Notes under the pieces: model-generated
Told to the model about the DNA's origin: nothing
Database searches by the model: none
The model's input: only the letters and a program-made list of their open reading frames with translations
Position numbers and translations under genes: made by a program
Assembly: GCA_001689535.1 (NCBI GenBank)
Contig: LUJP01000117.1
Span: forward strand, 1-27,625
Length of the DNA: 27,625 nt
From: Bacteroidales bacterium M5
GTDB lineage: Bacteria; Bacteroidota; Bacteroidia; Bacteroidales; Muribaculaceae
Direction of reading: 5' to 3'
Shown: positions 1 to 9,234 of the stretch, piece after piece
Numbering within the stretch: position 1 is the first letter of the stretch
How the letters are laid out: each line of letters opens with the position of its first letter

Positions 1-29
1 ACAGTTGTTATGAAACACCCTCTTATATT

Positions 30-182
30 ATGGAACTGAAACATGATGAGCATTTTGCTCTGCATTTAGGATTTGCAATTGCAAAACTCGCACTTAAGGC
101 AGCAGTTGTAGCAGGTTTATTCTGTATGGCTAAAGAAGCCCATAAGATTCACAAGGCAATTGAACATCGTGAAAGAAAATAA
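30..182 (+). CDS. Small hypothetical protein (50 aa), or the 3' end of a longer gene
   Basis: The frame is open from the left edge to a TAA at 180-182. The first ATG in it is at 30 and gives 50 residues. The product has a hydrophobic, alanine-rich helix (about residues 12-34) followed by a basic, histidine-rich tail (KEAHKIHKAIEHRERK), so it could be a small single-span membrane protein. No Bacteroidota promoter is visible in the 29 bases upstream, so the gene may instead begin outside the window. A hairpin follows it directly. I do not recognise the family and infer no function. Confidence 0.45.
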   Translation: MELKHDEHFALHLGFAIAKLALKAAVVAGLFCMAKEAHKIHKAIEHRERK

Positions 183-202
183 GCAAACACTCACTCTCAT
201 TC

Positions 203-240
203 AGGAGGTCTTTCCATAATCCAAGGAGAGACCTCTTGCT
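203..240 (+). terminator. Hairpin terminator after the left-edge ORF
   Basis: A 13-bp stem (203-215 with 225-237, two G-U pairs) closes a 9-nt loop and is followed by a weak T-rich stretch. It separates the left-edge ORF from the tig promoter. The short U-run makes this a moderate call. Confidence 0.55.
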
Positions 241-298
241 TTATCTGCGGATAACTAAATATATATTAGAATCTTTGACGGATAAAAGAAAGTATGAT

Positions 299-330
299 GT
301 TGGTTCATTCAATTATAAATATTAAATTTG
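299..330 (+). promoter_or_regulatory. Promoter of tig
   Basis: TAAATTTG at 323-330 matches the Bacteroidota -7 element TAnnTTTG. GTTG at 299-302, 20 nt upstream, is a one-mismatch -33 element. The predicted transcript starts near 337, giving a 5' leader of about 37 nt. Confidence 0.6.
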
Positions 331-373
331 CAACATCAAAAAATGTGAGAACATTACTTTTATTTAACAAGTT

Positions 374-1735
374 ATGAATATAACCGCCCAAAATACCGAT
401 GCAGTGAGCATGCGTCTGACTGTTACGGTTGATGAAAACGATTACAAAGACAAAGTTACGGAAGACCTCAAGAAGATCGGAAAGACTCACCAGATTCCTG
501 GTTTCCGTAAAGGTCACATCACTCTTCCCGATCTCCGTCGCCGTTTCGGCAAGCAGGTGACAAGTGATGTTATCAATCAGGTAGTTTACGAAGGTGTGAT
601 GAAATATATTGAGGATAATAAACTCAATGTACTCGGCCAGCCGATGCCTGTTGAAGTCAAGGAGCTTGACTTCAATAATAAGGAATTCACATTTGAGTAT
701 GATCTCGCACTTGCCCCCGACCTCAATATCAAACTCGATAAGGAGACCAAGCTTCCTTATTATGAAATAACCGTTTCGGATGAAATGGTGAAGGAGCAGG
801 ACCAGGCATTCCGCAAGCGTTTTGGCGCTCAGGTGCCCGGAGAGACTGTAGAGCCCGATGCTCTTGTAAAGGGCGCTATCATGGAGCTTAATGAGGATGG
901 CAGCGTGAAAGAAGGAGAGGATGCTATTCAGGTTGTAAGCGGCATTGTAGCTCCGATGTACTTCCAGGATAAAGAAGAAGCAGCTAAATTCGAAGGAAAG
1001 AAGGTCGGAGACAAGGTTGTGTTCAATCCCCGCAAGGCTTCTGGCGATAATATCACCGAGCTTTCTTCGATGCTCAATATCGATAAAGAGCGTACTGCGG
1101 CTGTAAATGGCGATTTTGAAATGGTCATTTCAGAAATAATAGTGGTCCGTCCCGCTGAATTAGGCGAAGAATTTTATACTCAGGTATTCGGAAAGGATAA
1201 AGTTCACAATGAAGAAGAGTATCTGGCCGCAGTCAAGGATATGATTGCTCAGGGACTTTCAGGCAACAGCGAGATGATTTTCCGTCTTTGCGCCCGCAAG
1301 GAACTTATGGCCAAATACGGCAACATGGAACTTCCCGAAGTTATTCTTAAGAAATGGCTCATAAGCCGTAATGACGAAAAACTCAACGAGGAAAATATCG
1401 ATGATGAATTCTCAAAAATGCGTCCCGACCTCGAGTGGCAACTCATAAAGGAGGACGTGGCACGCGAGCTCGGTGTTAAGATTGAAGAATCAGATCTTAA
1501 ATCATTCGCCAAAGCTACTGCAGCCCGTCAGTTCGCTCAATACGGAATGACAAATATGGCCGACGACGTTATTGAGAAGTATGCTGAAAATCTCCTGGAG
1601 GACAAGAACTACAGAGGTCGTCTGATTGAAGAGGTTGGCGACATCAAACTCTTTGGAGCAATTCAGAATGCCATAACACTTGACAAGCAGCAGGTATCCA
1701 TTGATGAGTTCAAGGAAATTGCTTCGAAGCTTTAA
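374..1735 (+). CDS. tig: Trigger factor, ribosome-associated chaperone
   Basis: 453 aa, close to the usual trigger-factor length. The N-terminal ribosome-binding domain carries the signature loop GFRKG at residues 43-47, which docks on ribosomal protein L23 near the exit tunnel. A middle region (about 150-260) sits where the FKBP-like PPIase domain lies; it is diverged and lacks recognisable FKBP active-site residues. The long charged helical C-terminal domain (about 265-450) forms the chaperone arms. The protein is cytosolic and binds nascent chains. The ATG at 374 follows a consensus promoter and gives the expected N-terminus. In many Bacteroidales tig is followed directly by clpP-clpX; here a GH92 gene lies between. 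A strong hairpin after the stop ends the transcript. Confidence 0.96.
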   Translation: MNITAQNTDAVSMRLTVTVDENDYKDKVTEDLKKIGKTHQIPGFRKGHITLPDLRRRFGKQVTSDVINQVVYEGVMKYIEDNKLNVLGQPMPVEVKELDFNNKEFTFEYDLALAPDLNIKLDKETKLPYYEITVSDEMVKEQDQAFRKRFGAQVPGETVEPDALVKGAIMELNEDGSVKEGEDAIQVVSGIVAPMYFQDKEEAAKFEGKKVGDKVVFNPRKASGDNITELSSMLNIDKERTAAVNGDFEMVISEIIVVRPAELGEEFYTQVFGKDKVHNEEEYLAAVKDMIAQGLSGNSEMIFRLCARKELMAKYGNMELPEVILKKWLISRNDEKLNEENIDDEFSKMRPDLEWQLIKEDVARELGVKIEESDLKSFAKATAARQFAQYGMTNMADDVIEKYAENLLEDKNYRGRLIEEVGDIKLFGAIQNAITLDKQQVSIDEFKEIASKL

Positions 1736-1755
1736 ATAGTAATCAAAATAAGTCT

Positions 1756-1808
1756 GATGGACGGGAAGTGGTGTCTGAGACACCTTGCTTTCCGTCCATC
1801 TTCTGTCT
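1756..1808 (+). terminator. Terminator after tig
   Basis: Long hairpin: outer stem 1756-1768 with 1788-1800 (13 bp, one G-U pair) and inner stem 1770-1775 with 1779-1784 around a 3-nt loop, followed by a T-rich stretch. It isolates tig from the mannosidase gene. Confidence 0.75.
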
Positions 1809-1864
1809 ATACGGGAGAAAATACCAGTGAATAGGCTTTAATGTCTTAACCAGATAGGATTATC

Positions 1865-1895
1865 TTTGTTGTTTATGTTATTTTTTTTATCTTTG
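1865..1895 (+). promoter_or_regulatory. Promoter of the GH92 mannosidase gene
   Basis: Perfect match to the Bacteroidota consensus: TTTG at 1865-1868, 19-nt spacer, TATCTTTG at 1888-1895. The predicted start is near 1902, giving a leader of about 90 nt. Confidence 0.8.
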
Positions 1896-1992
1896 TAGAG
1901 AAGGATTTCTGTCTTTTCATATTCCGACATGAAGTCATTCATAGAACAATGCTCTACCTTATTTCAATTCCATTTTTGATAATTTCTTTTGT

Positions 1993-4227
1993 ATGTATAC
2001 ACAACCCATAAATTTATTGTGTGCTTCAACAATAATTCTTCTCTCGTCATGTGCTCACCATCAGGCCAACACTGAAGCGTTTTCCCGAAAAGTAAATCCA
2101 TTCATTGGCACGGATTATACCGGAAACACATATCCCGGAGCTCAAGCCCCATTCGGTATGGTACAGCTAAGTCCAGATAACGGTCTGCCCGGATGGGACA
2201 GAATCGCTGGCTATTTTTACCCCGACAGCACTATTGCCGGATTTTCGCATACTCATCTCTCTGGGACGGGTGCCGGAGATCTTTATGACATATCTTTCAT
2301 GCCGGTCACGTTGCCTTATAAAGAAGCTCCGCAGCCTTTAGGTATTCATTCCAAATTCTCTCATGATTCGGAGGAGGCTTATGCCGGATATTACAAGGTC
2401 ACTCTTGATGACTATAAGATTGATGTGGAACTGACGGCCACAGAGCGAACGGGCATTCAGAGGTATACCTTCCCCGGCGGGGAGGCTGCCGTAATTCTGA
2501 ATCTTGCCAAAGCCATGAATTGGGACGCGACCACCGATGCCGGCCTTGAAATAGTCGATTCTGTAACAATTAAGGGATATAGAATGTCGACAGGCTGGGC
2601 GCGCGATCAGAGAGTGTTTTTTGCAAGCCGATTCTCACGACCGTTTGAGTCGGTAGATATCGACACTGTGCCGCTCATGGACGGTAATTGCAACGCTACG
2701 GGCGGTAAAGGAATTATAGCGACCTTTAACTATAGGACTATCCCCGGAGAGCAGCTTGTGGTCTCTACCGCGATTTCAGGTGTGGATGAAACCGGAGCTT
2801 TAAAAAATCTTATTGCCGAGGCACCCGAAGATAACTTTGACAAGTATCTTGCCGAAACATCAAATAAATGGGATAAAGAACTTGGTACAATTGCAGTGGA
2901 GGGTGGAAGTCCCGATGAGCAGACGAGCTTCTATACAGCCCTTTATCACTCGATGTTGGCACCGACTATATATTCGGATGTCGACGGTCGTTATTTCGGC
3001 CCTGACAAGAAAATACATACGGCCGACGGGTGGACCAATTATTCAAGCTTCAGCCTCTGGGATACCTATCGTGCCGCTCACCCCCTTTACACGATAATCG
3101 ACCCGAAAGCTGACGGAGATATGGTTAATTCTTTCCTTGCTTTCTATGATCAGCATGGACGTCTTCCAATCTGGAACTTCTGGGGCGGGGAGACCGACAT
3201 GATGCTTGGTTATCATTCCGTTCCGGTAATCGTGGACGCCTATCTTAAGGGAATTGGCGGTTTTGACGCTGAAAAAGCTCTTGAGGCCTGCGTGGCTACT
3301 GCAAATGATGATGACTACCGGGGAATCGGTCTCTACAAGACTTTGGGCTACGTGCCATATAATGTAGTCGATTCGTACAATTCGGAGAACTGGTCGCTTT
3401 CTCGTACACTCGAATATGCATTCGATGATTACTGTATTGCCGTAATGGCCGATAAAATGGGCAAAACGGAACTGGCGAATGAATTCTATAAGCGAAGCCA
3501 AAATTACAAGAACACATTCAATCCGGCCACTGGATTTTTTCAGCCACGCGACGACAAAGGCAATTGGCAGCCCGATTTCAAGCCGGAAGAATATACTCCC
3601 CATATAAGCGAGAGCAATGCCTGGCATTATTTCTGGTCGGTGCAGCATGACATCCCCGGCCTTATAGCTCTGACCGGTGGAAAGGATGCGTTTTCCGCCA
3701 AGCTTGACAGCATGTTCACTGTAGGTCCAAAAGAAAATGAAGAATTACCATTGTTTTCCACTGGTATGATTGGCCAGTATGCTCATGGCAATGAGCCTTC
3801 CCATCACGTGATATATCTCTACAATAAGGTTGGACAGCCCTGGAAGGCTGCGAAGTATGCCCATGAGGTTCTTACCAAGCTTTATAAGAATACTCCCGAC
3901 GGTCTTTGCGGTAACGAAGATATGGGTCAGATGTCGGCATGGTATGTGCTGAGTGCGATGGGATTTTACCCTGTGAATCCGGTCGGCGGTCAGTATGAGA
4001 TCGGTAGTCCGCTGTTCGATAAAGTAAAGATAAACCTGCCGAATGGCAAAATGTTTACATTGACAGCAAAGAACCTCTCGGACGACAACATATATGTGAA
4101 ATCTGTTACTATCGACGGGAAGCCCTGGAACAAAAGTTACATCACCCATCAGCAGATAGTTGACGGCGCCTGCGTTGAGCTTGAAATGACATCTGAGGAG
4201 GGAAACGTGTGGTTTGATCCGGAATAA
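1993..4227 (+). CDS. GH92 family alpha-mannosidase, surface or periplasmic lipoprotein
   Basis: 744 aa. The N-terminus is a lipoprotein signal peptide with lipobox LSSC (cysteine at residue 20), so the enzyme is exported and lipid-anchored. The mature part starts with the GH92 hallmark block NPFIGTDYTGNTYPGAQ. Further conserved blocks are WDTYRAAHP (W356), GNEPSHH (Glu601) and GNEDMGQMSAWY (Glu642, Asp643), which line the calcium-dependent active site in this family. GH92 enzymes are exo-acting alpha-mannosidases, mostly alpha-1,2, working on yeast mannan or host N-glycans; the linkage cannot be read from sequence. No SusC/SusD pair or regulator is adjacent, so it is not in a visible polysaccharide utilisation locus. 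It has its own promoter, and a terminator precedes that. Confidence 0.94.
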   Translation: MYTQPINLLCASTIILLSSCAHHQANTEAFSRKVNPFIGTDYTGNTYPGAQAPFGMVQLSPDNGLPGWDRIAGYFYPDSTIAGFSHTHLSGTGAGDLYDISFMPVTLPYKEAPQPLGIHSKFSHDSEEAYAGYYKVTLDDYKIDVELTATERTGIQRYTFPGGEAAVILNLAKAMNWDATTDAGLEIVDSVTIKGYRMSTGWARDQRVFFASRFSRPFESVDIDTVPLMDGNCNATGGKGIIATFNYRTIPGEQLVVSTAISGVDETGALKNLIAEAPEDNFDKYLAETSNKWDKELGTIAVEGGSPDEQTSFYTALYHSMLAPTIYSDVDGRYFGPDKKIHTADGWTNYSSFSLWDTYRAAHPLYTIIDPKADGDMVNSFLAFYDQHGRLPIWNFWGGETDMMLGYHSVPVIVDAYLKGIGGFDAEKALEACVATANDDDYRGIGLYKTLGYVPYNVVDSYNSENWSLSRTLEYAFDDYCIAVMADKMGKTELANEFYKRSQNYKNTFNPATGFFQPRDDKGNWQPDFKPEEYTPHISESNAWHYFWSVQHDIPGLIALTGGKDAFSAKLDSMFTVGPKENEELPLFSTGMIGQYAHGNEPSHHVIYLYNKVGQPWKAAKYAHEVLTKLYKNTPDGLCGNEDMGQMSAWYVLSAMGFYPVNPVGGQYEIGSPLFDKVKINLPNGKMFTLTAKNLSDDNIYVKSVTIDGKPWNKSYITHQQIVDGACVELEMTSEEGNVWFDPE

Positions 4228-4254
4228 TCCGTTTGCTTAATTTGACATATATTA

Positions 4255-4286
4255 TTTGCATATTTTGCCAATTGTGCTTAATTTTG
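4255..4286 (+). promoter_or_regulatory. Promoter of clpP
   Basis: TTTG at 4255-4258, 20-nt spacer, TAATTTTG at 4279-4286: a full match to the Bacteroidota form. The predicted start near 4293 gives a leader of about 80 nt. No CIRCE-like inverted repeat is seen. Confidence 0.7.
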
Positions 4287-4374
4287 AATAAAACATTTTC
4301 TGCACCTTGCCATAAGCCAGTTTGGTATATGGTGGCCGTGCAGGCGATGGTAAACAATTGCTATTTATAATATT

Positions 4375-5055
4375 ATGATTATGAATCAAGACTTTAGAAA
4401 TTTTGCTGTAAAGCATCTCGGAATGAATGGGCTTGCTCTTGACCAGTATGCCGGGAGCATTTCTTCAAGCTATATATCTCCTACCATCATAGAAGAGCGC
4501 CAGTTAAATGTGGCTCAGATGGACGTATTTTCACGTCTTATGATGGATCGTGTGATTTTCCTTGGTACTGATGTAAACGACTATACGGCCAATGTGATAC
4601 AGGCTCAGTTGTTGTATCTCGATTCTGCTGACCCGGGTAAGGACGTAAGTATTTACATCAATTCGCCTGGTGGTTCGGTGTATGCCGGTCTGGGTATTTA
4701 TGACACCATGCAGTATATTTCCAGCGATGTAGTGACCATCTGTACGGGAATGGCTGCTTCAATGGCCGCCGTTCTGCTTGTATCAGGCGCGGCAGGAAAA
4801 CGTTTTGCTCTCAAGCATTCCCGCGTGATGATCCATCAGCCCATGGGTGGAGCGCAGGGACAAGCTTCTGATATAGAAATTACCGCCCGAGAGATTCAGA
4901 AACTCAAAAAGGAATTATACACTATTATATCAGACCATAGCGGCATGCCCTTCGAAAAGGTTGAAAAAGATTCCGACCGCGACTACTGGATGACGGCTGA
5001 GGAAGCCAAACAGTACGGTATGATTGATGATGTTCTTATTAAAGCAAAACACTGA
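4375..5055 (+). CDS. clpP: ATP-dependent Clp protease proteolytic subunit
   Basis: 226 aa serine peptidase forming the double-heptamer chamber that degrades substrates unfolded by ClpX. The catalytic triad is visible: Ser129 in GMAASMA, His154 in IHQP and Asp203 at the end of DSDRD, with the same spacing as E. coli ClpP. The N-terminal region (about 1-35) is longer than the mature E. coli subunit and probably includes a propeptide. A second ATG two codons downstream (4381) is an equally possible start. clpX follows after 29 nt, so the two are probably cotranscribed from the promoter at 4255-4286. Confidence 0.96.
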   Translation: MIMNQDFRNFAVKHLGMNGLALDQYAGSISSSYISPTIIEERQLNVAQMDVFSRLMMDRVIFLGTDVNDYTANVIQAQLLYLDSADPGKDVSIYINSPGGSVYAGLGIYDTMQYISSDVVTICTGMAASMAAVLLVSGAAGKRFALKHSRVMIHQPMGGAQGQASDIEITAREIQKLKKELYTIISDHSGMPFEKVEKDSDRDYWMTAEEAKQYGMIDDVLIKAKH

Positions 5056-5084
5056 AAGGGAAATTCTATACCATTAGTTTAAAT

Positions 5085-6341
5085 ATGGCAAAGAAACAAT
5101 CAGATCAGAAGGATATCACCTGTGCGTTTTGCGGCTCTCCGGCTGGACCGTCGGATGTCATGGTTCCAAGCCGGTATGAAGGAATTTATATCTGCAGTAA
5201 TTGCGTCGAGCAGCTTGGTGATATCCTTAAGGATTATATGGATCCGGCGGGGAAGGCGTCAAAGTCTTCTTCCGCTAGCGAGGTAAAGCAGTCTATTCCC
5301 AAACCTGCTGAGATCAAAAAATTCCTGGATGATTACGTGATAGGGCAGGATGCAGCAAAACGATTCCTTTCGGTTGCTGTATACAACCATTACAAAAGGC
5401 TTTCTCAACCCTCCGACGATGAGGTGGATATTGAGAAAAGCAATATCATAATGGTAGGGCCCACAGGAACAGGCAAGACACTTCTGGCAAAAACAATAGC
5501 CAGATTGCTTGATGTCCCTTTCACGATAGTCGATGCCACGGTCCTTACGCAGGCAGGATATGTAGGCGAAGATATAGAGAGCCTGCTTACCCGTTTGCTC
5601 CAGGCGGCCGATTACGATGTTGAAAAAGCCCAACGCGGAATCGTGTTTATCGATGAGATAGATAAAATCGGCCGCAAGGGTGATAACCCCTCTATTACAC
5701 GCGACGTGAGCGGCGAGGGCGTCCAGCAAGGACTCCTTAAGTTACTTGAAGGTTCCATTGTGAATGTTCCGCCACAAGGTGGTCGTAAGCATCCTGAGCA
5801 AAGAATGATTCCGGTAGACACCAAGAATATTCTTTTTATTTGTGGCGGAGCTTTTGAGGGTATAGAACGCAAAATCGCCCAGCGTCTGAATTCTCACGTT
5901 GTCGGCTATAGCCCTAATGCTCGCAAAGGTGTGAATCGTGATAACTTTCTGCAATATGTAGCTCCGCAGGATCTGCGCTCGTTCGGTCTTATTCCTGAAA
6001 TAATAGGACGTCTTCCCATTCTGACTCACCTTGAGCCACTTGATGCGGAGGCCCTTAGGAAGGTGCTTACAGAGCCTAAAAATGCCATTGTCCGTCAATA
6101 TATGAAACTTTTTGCGATGGACGGTGTGAAATTGGAGTTTACTCCCGAGGCCCTTGACAAGATTGTAGAAAAAGCGATAGAATACAAGCTTGGTGCGCGC
6201 GGACTCCGCTCCATAGTAGAGACCGTAATGATTGACCCCATGTTTGAAATCCCTTCGACAGAAAAGAAGGAATTTGAGGTAACCGCCGATTTTGTAGTTG
6301 AAAAACTCCGCGGTGCAAACTTTGAAGTAAATAACGTATAA
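5085..6341 (+). CDS. clpX: ClpX, AAA+ unfoldase subunit of the ClpXP protease
   Basis: 418 aa. The N-terminal zinc-binding domain has two CxxC pairs (CAFC and CSNC). The AAA+ core has Walker A GPTGTGKT (Lys131), Walker B VFIDEID (Asp190, Glu191), pore loop GYVGED and the RKH loop in GGRKHPEQ. It recognises tagged substrates, unfolds them with ATP and feeds them to ClpP. The ClpP-docking loop reads VGY (273-275) where E. coli has IGF, a variant I associate with Bacteroidota. The gene lies 29 nt after clpP and 43 nt before recQ. Confidence 0.97.
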   Translation: MAKKQSDQKDITCAFCGSPAGPSDVMVPSRYEGIYICSNCVEQLGDILKDYMDPAGKASKSSSASEVKQSIPKPAEIKKFLDDYVIGQDAAKRFLSVAVYNHYKRLSQPSDDEVDIEKSNIIMVGPTGTGKTLLAKTIARLLDVPFTIVDATVLTQAGYVGEDIESLLTRLLQAADYDVEKAQRGIVFIDEIDKIGRKGDNPSITRDVSGEGVQQGLLKLLEGSIVNVPPQGGRKHPEQRMIPVDTKNILFICGGAFEGIERKIAQRLNSHVVGYSPNARKGVNRDNFLQYVAPQDLRSFGLIPEIIGRLPILTHLEPLDAEALRKVLTEPKNAIVRQYMKLFAMDGVKLEFTPEALDKIVEKAIEYKLGARGLRSIVETVMIDPMFEIPSTEKKEFEVTADFVVEKLRGANFEVNNV

Positions 6342-6384
6342 ATAAGATTCTCACAGATTAAATCACTCCACATCCTCATCTCCC

Positions 6385-8565
6385 ATGACTGACACTTTGC
6401 AGATACATGAATCGCTAAAGAAACACTTTGGATTTGATACATTCAAGGGTAACCAGGAATCAATTATCCGGAGTCTTCTCGATGGCAAAGACACGTTTGT
6501 GCTAATGCCGACCGGCGGTGGAAAATCATTATGCTATCAGCTCCCTTCCTTGATGATGGAAGGAACCGCCATAGTAATTTCCCCACTTATTGCGCTCATG
6601 AAGAATCAGGTTGATGCCATGAGGAACTTCAGTGAAACCGATGGAGTGGCACATTTTCTGAATTCATCTCTGAATAAAGCGGCTATTGATTCGGTTAAAT
6701 CCGACATACTTTCGGGTGTCACAAAGCTTCTCTATGTGGCACCGGAATCGCTGACTAAGGATGAATATATTGAATTCCTTTCTACTATAAAGATTTCCTT
6801 TTATGCGGTAGATGAAGCACACTGCATATCGGAATGGGGACATGACTTCCGCCCCGAATATCGACGCATCCGACCAATAATCAATCAGATCGGCAAGCGT
6901 CCGGTGATAGCTCTTACAGCTACTGCAACCCCAAAGGTACAGCATGATATCCAGAAAAATCTGGGTATGCTTGACGCCAATGTGTTCAAGTCATCGTTCA
7001 ATCGTCATAATCTTTATTATGAGATTCGTCCGAAGACTGAGAATGTGGATAAGGAAATCATCAGGTTTATTAAAGCCAATGAAGGGAAATCCGGTATAGT
7101 TTATTGTCTCAGCCGTAAAAAGGTGGAGGAACTGGCCGAACTTCTAACTGTAAATAACATAAAAGCACTTCCTTATCATGCCGGTATGGACAGTGTGACA
7201 CGTTCAGCCAATCAGGATGCTTTTCTCTATGAGAAAGTGGATGTGATAGTAGCTACTATAGCTTTCGGCATGGGTATCGACAAGCCTGATGTCAGGTTTG
7301 TGATTCATTACGATATGCCCAAATCGCTTGAAGGCTATTATCAGGAGACAGGGCGTGCGGGACGCGACGGAGGAGAAGGCCGTTGCATAACCTTCTATTC
7401 CTATAAAGACTTAAGGAAAATGGAAAAATTCATTCAGAACAAGCCTTTATCGGAACAGGAGATCGGGCGTCAGCTCCTGAGAGAGACGGCAGCATATGCT
7501 GAATCGAGCCTTTGCAGAAGGCTGCTGTTGCTCCATTACTTTGGAGAGAGATACGAGGAGGAAAATTGTGGAAACTGTGACAACTGCTTAAACCCCAGAA
7601 AGAAAGTGGAAGCAAAAGACGATTTGTGTGCAGTTATTGAAACTGTTGCTGCTGTAAAGGAAAAATTTAAGCCGGAACATGTTGTAGATATCCTTAAAGG
7701 CCGATCCACAACCGATGTGAAATCATATAAGCACGATGAACTTGACGTTTTCGGTTGCGAAGAGGCCCAAGATGAGAAAGTGCTTGGCGCAATTATACGA
7801 CAGGCCATGATTGCAGGATATCTCGAAAGAGATATTGAAAATTACGGATTACTAAAGATCACAGATAAGGGCCGCGCATTCCTCAAAAAGCCTGTATCCT
7901 TCAAGATTGTTGCCGATAAGGAATATGGATCCTCCGACGAGCCTGATATGGTGAAAGGAGCCGGCGGCTGTGCTGCCGATCCCGAGCTGTTTGCAATGCT
8001 CAAGGATCTACGAAAGAAGCTTGCGAAGAAATATGATCTGCCGTCTTATGTGATTTTCCAGGATCCATCGCTTGAGGCCATGGCTACCACCTATCCCATC
8101 ACACAAGAGGAGCTTGCCGGTATTCCGGGCGTAGGAACAAGCAAGGCCAAACGTTATGGAACGGATTTCATAAAGCTCATCAGCCGACATGTAGAGGAAA
8201 ACGAGATTGAGCGTCCGGAAGACCTGGTGGTACGTGCGGTTCCAAGCAAGAGCAACATCAAGATAGCCATTATCCATGCTATTGACAGGAAAATTCCTCT
8301 CGAGGAAATTGCCAAATCAAAGATGATGGAGTTTGACGAGCTACTTGATGAAATAGAGGCTATTGTCAATTCAGGTACAAAAATCAATCTGAATTATTAT
8401 ATTGACGACATACTTGACGACGAACAGCAGGCTGATATCTGTGATTATTTCCGCGAAAGTGAAAGCGGAGATCTCAGTGACGCCTATAAAGAGTTCGGCG
8501 ATGAATTCCGCGAAGAGGATATCAGGTTGATGCGTATTAAGTTCATGTCCGATATGGGCTGCTAA
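6385..8565 (+). CDS. recQ: ATP-dependent DNA helicase RecQ
   Basis: 726 aa superfamily-2 3'-5' DNA helicase for recombination and replication-fork repair. Walker A is TGGGKS (Lys47), the Walker B box is DEAH (143-146), and the RecQ-specific aromatic-rich loop CISEWGHDFRP follows it. The helicase C domain has QETGRAGRDG. The zinc site has Cys377, Cys395, Cys398 and Cys401, followed by the RQC winged helix and an HRDC domain (about residues 530-605). A further ~120 residues, predicted helical and acidic at the end, make it longer than E. coli RecQ (about 610 aa); the helical part resembles the HTH_40-like tail seen in Bacteroidota RecQ. ftsE starts 3 nt after the stop. Confidence 0.95.
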   Translation: MTDTLQIHESLKKHFGFDTFKGNQESIIRSLLDGKDTFVLMPTGGGKSLCYQLPSLMMEGTAIVISPLIALMKNQVDAMRNFSETDGVAHFLNSSLNKAAIDSVKSDILSGVTKLLYVAPESLTKDEYIEFLSTIKISFYAVDEAHCISEWGHDFRPEYRRIRPIINQIGKRPVIALTATATPKVQHDIQKNLGMLDANVFKSSFNRHNLYYEIRPKTENVDKEIIRFIKANEGKSGIVYCLSRKKVEELAELLTVNNIKALPYHAGMDSVTRSANQDAFLYEKVDVIVATIAFGMGIDKPDVRFVIHYDMPKSLEGYYQETGRAGRDGGEGRCITFYSYKDLRKMEKFIQNKPLSEQEIGRQLLRETAAYAESSLCRRLLLLHYFGERYEEENCGNCDNCLNPRKKVEAKDDLCAVIETVAAVKEKFKPEHVVDILKGRSTTDVKSYKHDELDVFGCEEAQDEKVLGAIIRQAMIAGYLERDIENYGLLKITDKGRAFLKKPVSFKIVADKEYGSSDEPDMVKGAGGCAADPELFAMLKDLRKKLAKKYDLPSYVIFQDPSLEAMATTYPITQEELAGIPGVGTSKAKRYGTDFIKLISRHVEENEIERPEDLVVRAVPSKSNIKIAIIHAIDRKIPLEEIAKSKMMEFDELLDEIEAIVNSGTKINLNYYIDDILDDEQQADICDYFRESESGDLSDAYKEFGDEFREEDIRLMRIKFMSDMGC

Positions 8566-8568
8566 AAT

Positions 8569-9234
8569 ATGGAAACTGTAATAGATTATTCAGATGTAGA
8601 ACTTCTTCACAAGGAGATGGTGGTTCTCGGCAATGTGAACCTGAAAGTTCACCCCGGAGAGATTGTTTATCTTACGGGAAGAGTCGGAAGCGGAAAGACC
8701 ACTCTACTGAAGTCGTTTTACGGTGACATTCCGGTTCTGGAAGGTACGGCCAACGTTCTTGGACGAGACATGACGCAGCTTAAGCGTAAGCAGATTCCCT
8801 TCTTACGCCGTGAAATCGGAATCATATTCCAGGATTTCCGGCTTCTGACAGACAGGACTGTCGGAGAGAATCTGAAGTTTGTTTTGAAGGCCACCGGATG
8901 GAAAGATAAAACGGATATTGAGGACAGGGTAGAGGAGGTGCTTCGCAATGTAGGAATGAGAGGCAAGGCCTACAAGATGATTCATGAACTCTCAGGAGGT
9001 GAGCAGCAGCGTACCGTGATAGCACGCGCAATGCTCAACCGCCCCAAACTCATTCTTGCTGACGAACCTACCGGAAATCTCGATTCGGAAACCGGAAGGA
9101 AAATCATACAGTTATTGCACGTCATAGCCAATTCGGGCACAGCAGTTGTAATCGCCACTCATAATCACCGCCATATAGAAGATTTCCCCGCCCGACAGAT
9201 AGTCTGCCAGGACAAACGTGTTGTGGATAACTAA
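8569..9234 (+). CDS. ftsE: FtsE-type cell-division ABC ATPase
   Basis: 221 aa, a single ATP-binding-cassette domain. Walker A is GRVGSGKT (Lys43), the Q-loop is Gln88, the signature is LSGGEQ (141-146), and Walker B is LILADEP (Asp165, Glu166), followed by a D-loop. Length and sequence fit FtsE, which pairs with membrane protein FtsX to control septal peptidoglycan hydrolases. No ftsX is next to it: recQ lies upstream (3-nt gap, probably cotranscribed) and aspartate kinase downstream. In Bacteroidota ftsX is often elsewhere (near uppP in genomes I recall). A LolD-like role is the main alternative. Confidence 0.82.
   Translation: METVIDYSDVELLHKEMVVLGNVNLKVHPGEIVYLTGRVGSGKTTLLKSFYGDIPVLEGTANVLGRDMTQLKRKQIPFLRREIGIIFQDFRLLTDRTVGENLKFVLKATGWKDKTDIEDRVEEVLRNVGMRGKAYKMIHELSGGEQQRTVIARAMLNRPKLILADEPTGNLDSETGRKIIQLLHVIANSGTAVVIATHNHRHIEDFPARQIVCQDKRVVDN

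Noticed and set aside
1930..1980. Short leader peptide (16 codons) before the GH92 gene
   Set aside because: It starts with ATG and has no amino-acid repeat or attenuator hairpin; most likely chance.
3043..3648. 201-codon open frame on the minus strand inside the GH92 gene
   Set aside because: It lies fully within a well-supported coding region, its product has no domain-like pattern, and no promoter is seen.
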